In this document: one piece after another, positions 4,876 to 5,718 of the stretch | Layout: each line of letters begins with the position of its first letter | Position numbering within the stretch: position 1 is the stretch's first letter | NCBI GenBank assembly: GCA_024280875.1 | Contig: JAJRPH010000047.1 | Span: 1 to 5,718, forward strand | Source of the DNA: Deltaproteobacteria bacterium | GTDB lineage: Bacteria; Desulfobacterota; Desulfobacteria; Desulfobacterales; Desulfosalsimonadaceae | Length of the DNA stretch: 5,718 bases | Direction of reading: 5' to 3' | The notes under the pieces: generated by a model | Database searches by the model: none | What the model saw: the letters and a program-made list of their open reading frames with translations, nothing else | Told to the model about the DNA's origin: nothing | Made by a program: the position numbers and the translations under genes

Positions 4876-5718
4876 ATGCTGAAAATAAAAACTGAGAAAA
4901 TTCATGATACGGCGGTGACTGTACCTGGATCGAAAAGTTATACCCACCGCATATTTATTGCCGCCGCACTATCTTCTGGTCCATGTTCCATTGTAAACTG
5001 GTTAGACAGCGATGATACGAATTATACATTATCTGCGTTAAACCAATTCGGGGCGTCTGTTGATAAAACACCTGACGGATTAATCCTGATTGGCCGAAAC
5101 GGAAATATGGATTCATGTGAGAAACCCATTTATTTGGGAAATTCCGGAACCTCCATGCGGCTTTTGACAGCGTATGCAGCGATCGGCAACGGACGCTATG
5201 TTTTAACCGGCTCTGACCGGATGCATGAACGACCGATTCATCATCTGCTGGACGGTTTAAGCCAGCTGGGTGTGCAGGCGGTATCATTAAATAACAATGG
5301 ATGCCCGCCGGTCGAAGTGATCGGCACAAAACTCGACGGCGGAACAGTTAACTTAAACTGCAGTATCAGCAGCCAGTTTCTTTCCGGGTTACTGTTAATG
5401 GCACCTTACACAAAAAGCGGCATGGAGATCCATGTGACCCACGGACCGGTTTCCAAGCCGTACATTGATATGACACTCGATATCATGGCACGGTTTGGTG
5501 TTGATATCTACAGAACCGGGTATAATTATTTTAAAATTCCAGGCGGTCAATGCTACCGCTCCGGCAGTTATGTTGTGGAACCTGATGCTTCCCAGGCAGG
5601 TTATTTCTGGGGAGCAGCTGCCATAACCGGGCATTCAATAAAAGTAAACGGTATATCCAAACAATCCAGCCAGGGAGATGTTCGTTTTGTTGATGTTTTA
5701 TCTGCCATGGGATGCCGG
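4876..5718 (+). CDS. aroA: 3-phosphoshikimate 1-carboxyvinyltransferase (EPSP synthase), 3' end missing
   Basis: Transfers the enolpyruvyl group of PEP to shikimate 3-phosphate, the sixth step of the shikimate pathway. The open frame runs off the window after 281 codons (from 4876) without a stop. Motifs in order are VPGSKSYTHR (residues 16-25, K20 for PEP/substrate binding), GNSGTSMRLL (the family's NAGTxxR block with Ser for Ala), SDRMHERPI, SISSQFLSGLLLMAP, VSKPYIDMT, EPDASQAGYFWGAAAI and QGDVRFVDVL. The later catalytic Asp and C-terminal Arg/Lys segments lie beyond the edge. The frame is closed upstream by TAA at 4846-4848, so only ATG 4861 or 4876 can start it; neither has a good Shine-Dalgarno. 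I chose 4876 because MLKIKTEKI gives the usual short lead-in to the PGSKS motif. The gap after pheA is 58-73 bases, the longest between the structural genes, but no terminator or promoter is seen in it. Confidence 0.95.
   Translation, partial: MLKIKTEKIHDTAVTVPGSKSYTHRIFIAAALSSGPCSIVNWLDSDDTNYTLSALNQFGASVDKTPDGLILIGRNGNMDSCEKPIYLGNSGTSMRLLTAYAAIGNGRYVLTGSDRMHERPIHHLLDGLSQLGVQAVSLNNNGCPPVEVIGTKLDGGTVNLNCSISSQFLSGLLLMAPYTKSGMEIHVTHGPVSKPYIDMTLDIMARFGVDIYRTGYNYFKIPGGQCYRSGSYVVEPDASQAGYFWGAAAITGHSIKVNGISKQSSQGDVRFVDVLSAMGCR

Noticed and set aside
4866..4877. ATGGGAACCCAT, a short inverted repeat at the aroA start.
   Set aside because: Five-base arms with a two-base spacer cannot form a normal hairpin, and no operator is known to match; probably chance.
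4955..5329. Minus-strand ORF of 124 codons opposite the end region.
   Set aside because: The + strand carries EPSP synthase motifs through the whole span, so this is a shadow ORF.
1..5718. CRISPR array, tRNA or rRNA genes, prophage or toxin-antitoxin genes.
   Set aside because: No regularly spaced short repeats, cloverleaf, rRNA segment or such protein signatures were seen on either strand.

Overview
The window looks like a chromosomal segment of a sulfate-reducing Desulfobacterota bacterium, probably of the Desulfobacteraceae type. That placement is inferred from protein content and gene order, not from a search. Moderate GC, AT-rich intergenic DNA and a dispersed palindromic repeat fit it. 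The strongest clue is that the early aromatic pathway uses the two enzymes first characterised in methanogens, followed by a bacterial chorismate mutase/prephenate dehydratase and an EPSP synthase. From memory, Desulfovibrio vulgaris has the same order at the head of an operon that continues into tyrA and trp genes.

Left part (1-1535): a complete bifunctional-nuclease-family (DUF151) gene and a complete PHP-domain metallohydrolase gene, both on the + strand. Each is followed at once by a copy of the same roughly 125-bp near-perfect palindromic element. The second copy also has a 9-bp direct repeat at its edges that looks like a target-site duplication, so the family is MITE-like. The PHP gene lies between two same-orientation copies.

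Middle part (1536-1865): this has no long ORF but is the most informative stretch. It holds a candidate promoter and then a 29-codon leader peptide whose residues 9-22 are twelve aromatic residues out of fourteen (6 Phe, 5 Tyr, 1 Trp). Two tandem intrinsic terminators and a strong Shine-Dalgarno follow. Six RNA segments can pair in two mutually exclusive ways: 1:2, 3:4 and 5:6 (both terminators formed), or 2:3 and 4:5 (both disrupted). This is a ribosome-mediated transcription attenuator sensing aromatic aminoacyl-tRNA supply, with an apparent second switch that carries the decision on to the second terminator.

Right part (1866-5718): the regulated operon. The 2-amino-3,7-dideoxy-D-threo-hept-6-ulosonate synthase (aroA') and 3-dehydroquinate synthase II (aroB') make 3-dehydroquinate from aspartate semialdehyde and a deoxy-ketohexose phosphate, bypassing the DAHP route. 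The bifunctional chorismate mutase/prephenate dehydratase (pheA) commits chorismate to phenylalanine. The EPSP synthase (aroA) is cut by the window end at a complete codon. Intergenic gaps are 19-73 bases and all genes point the same way, so one transcript under the attenuator is likely. PheA also keeps its ACT domain, so control is both transcriptional and allosteric.
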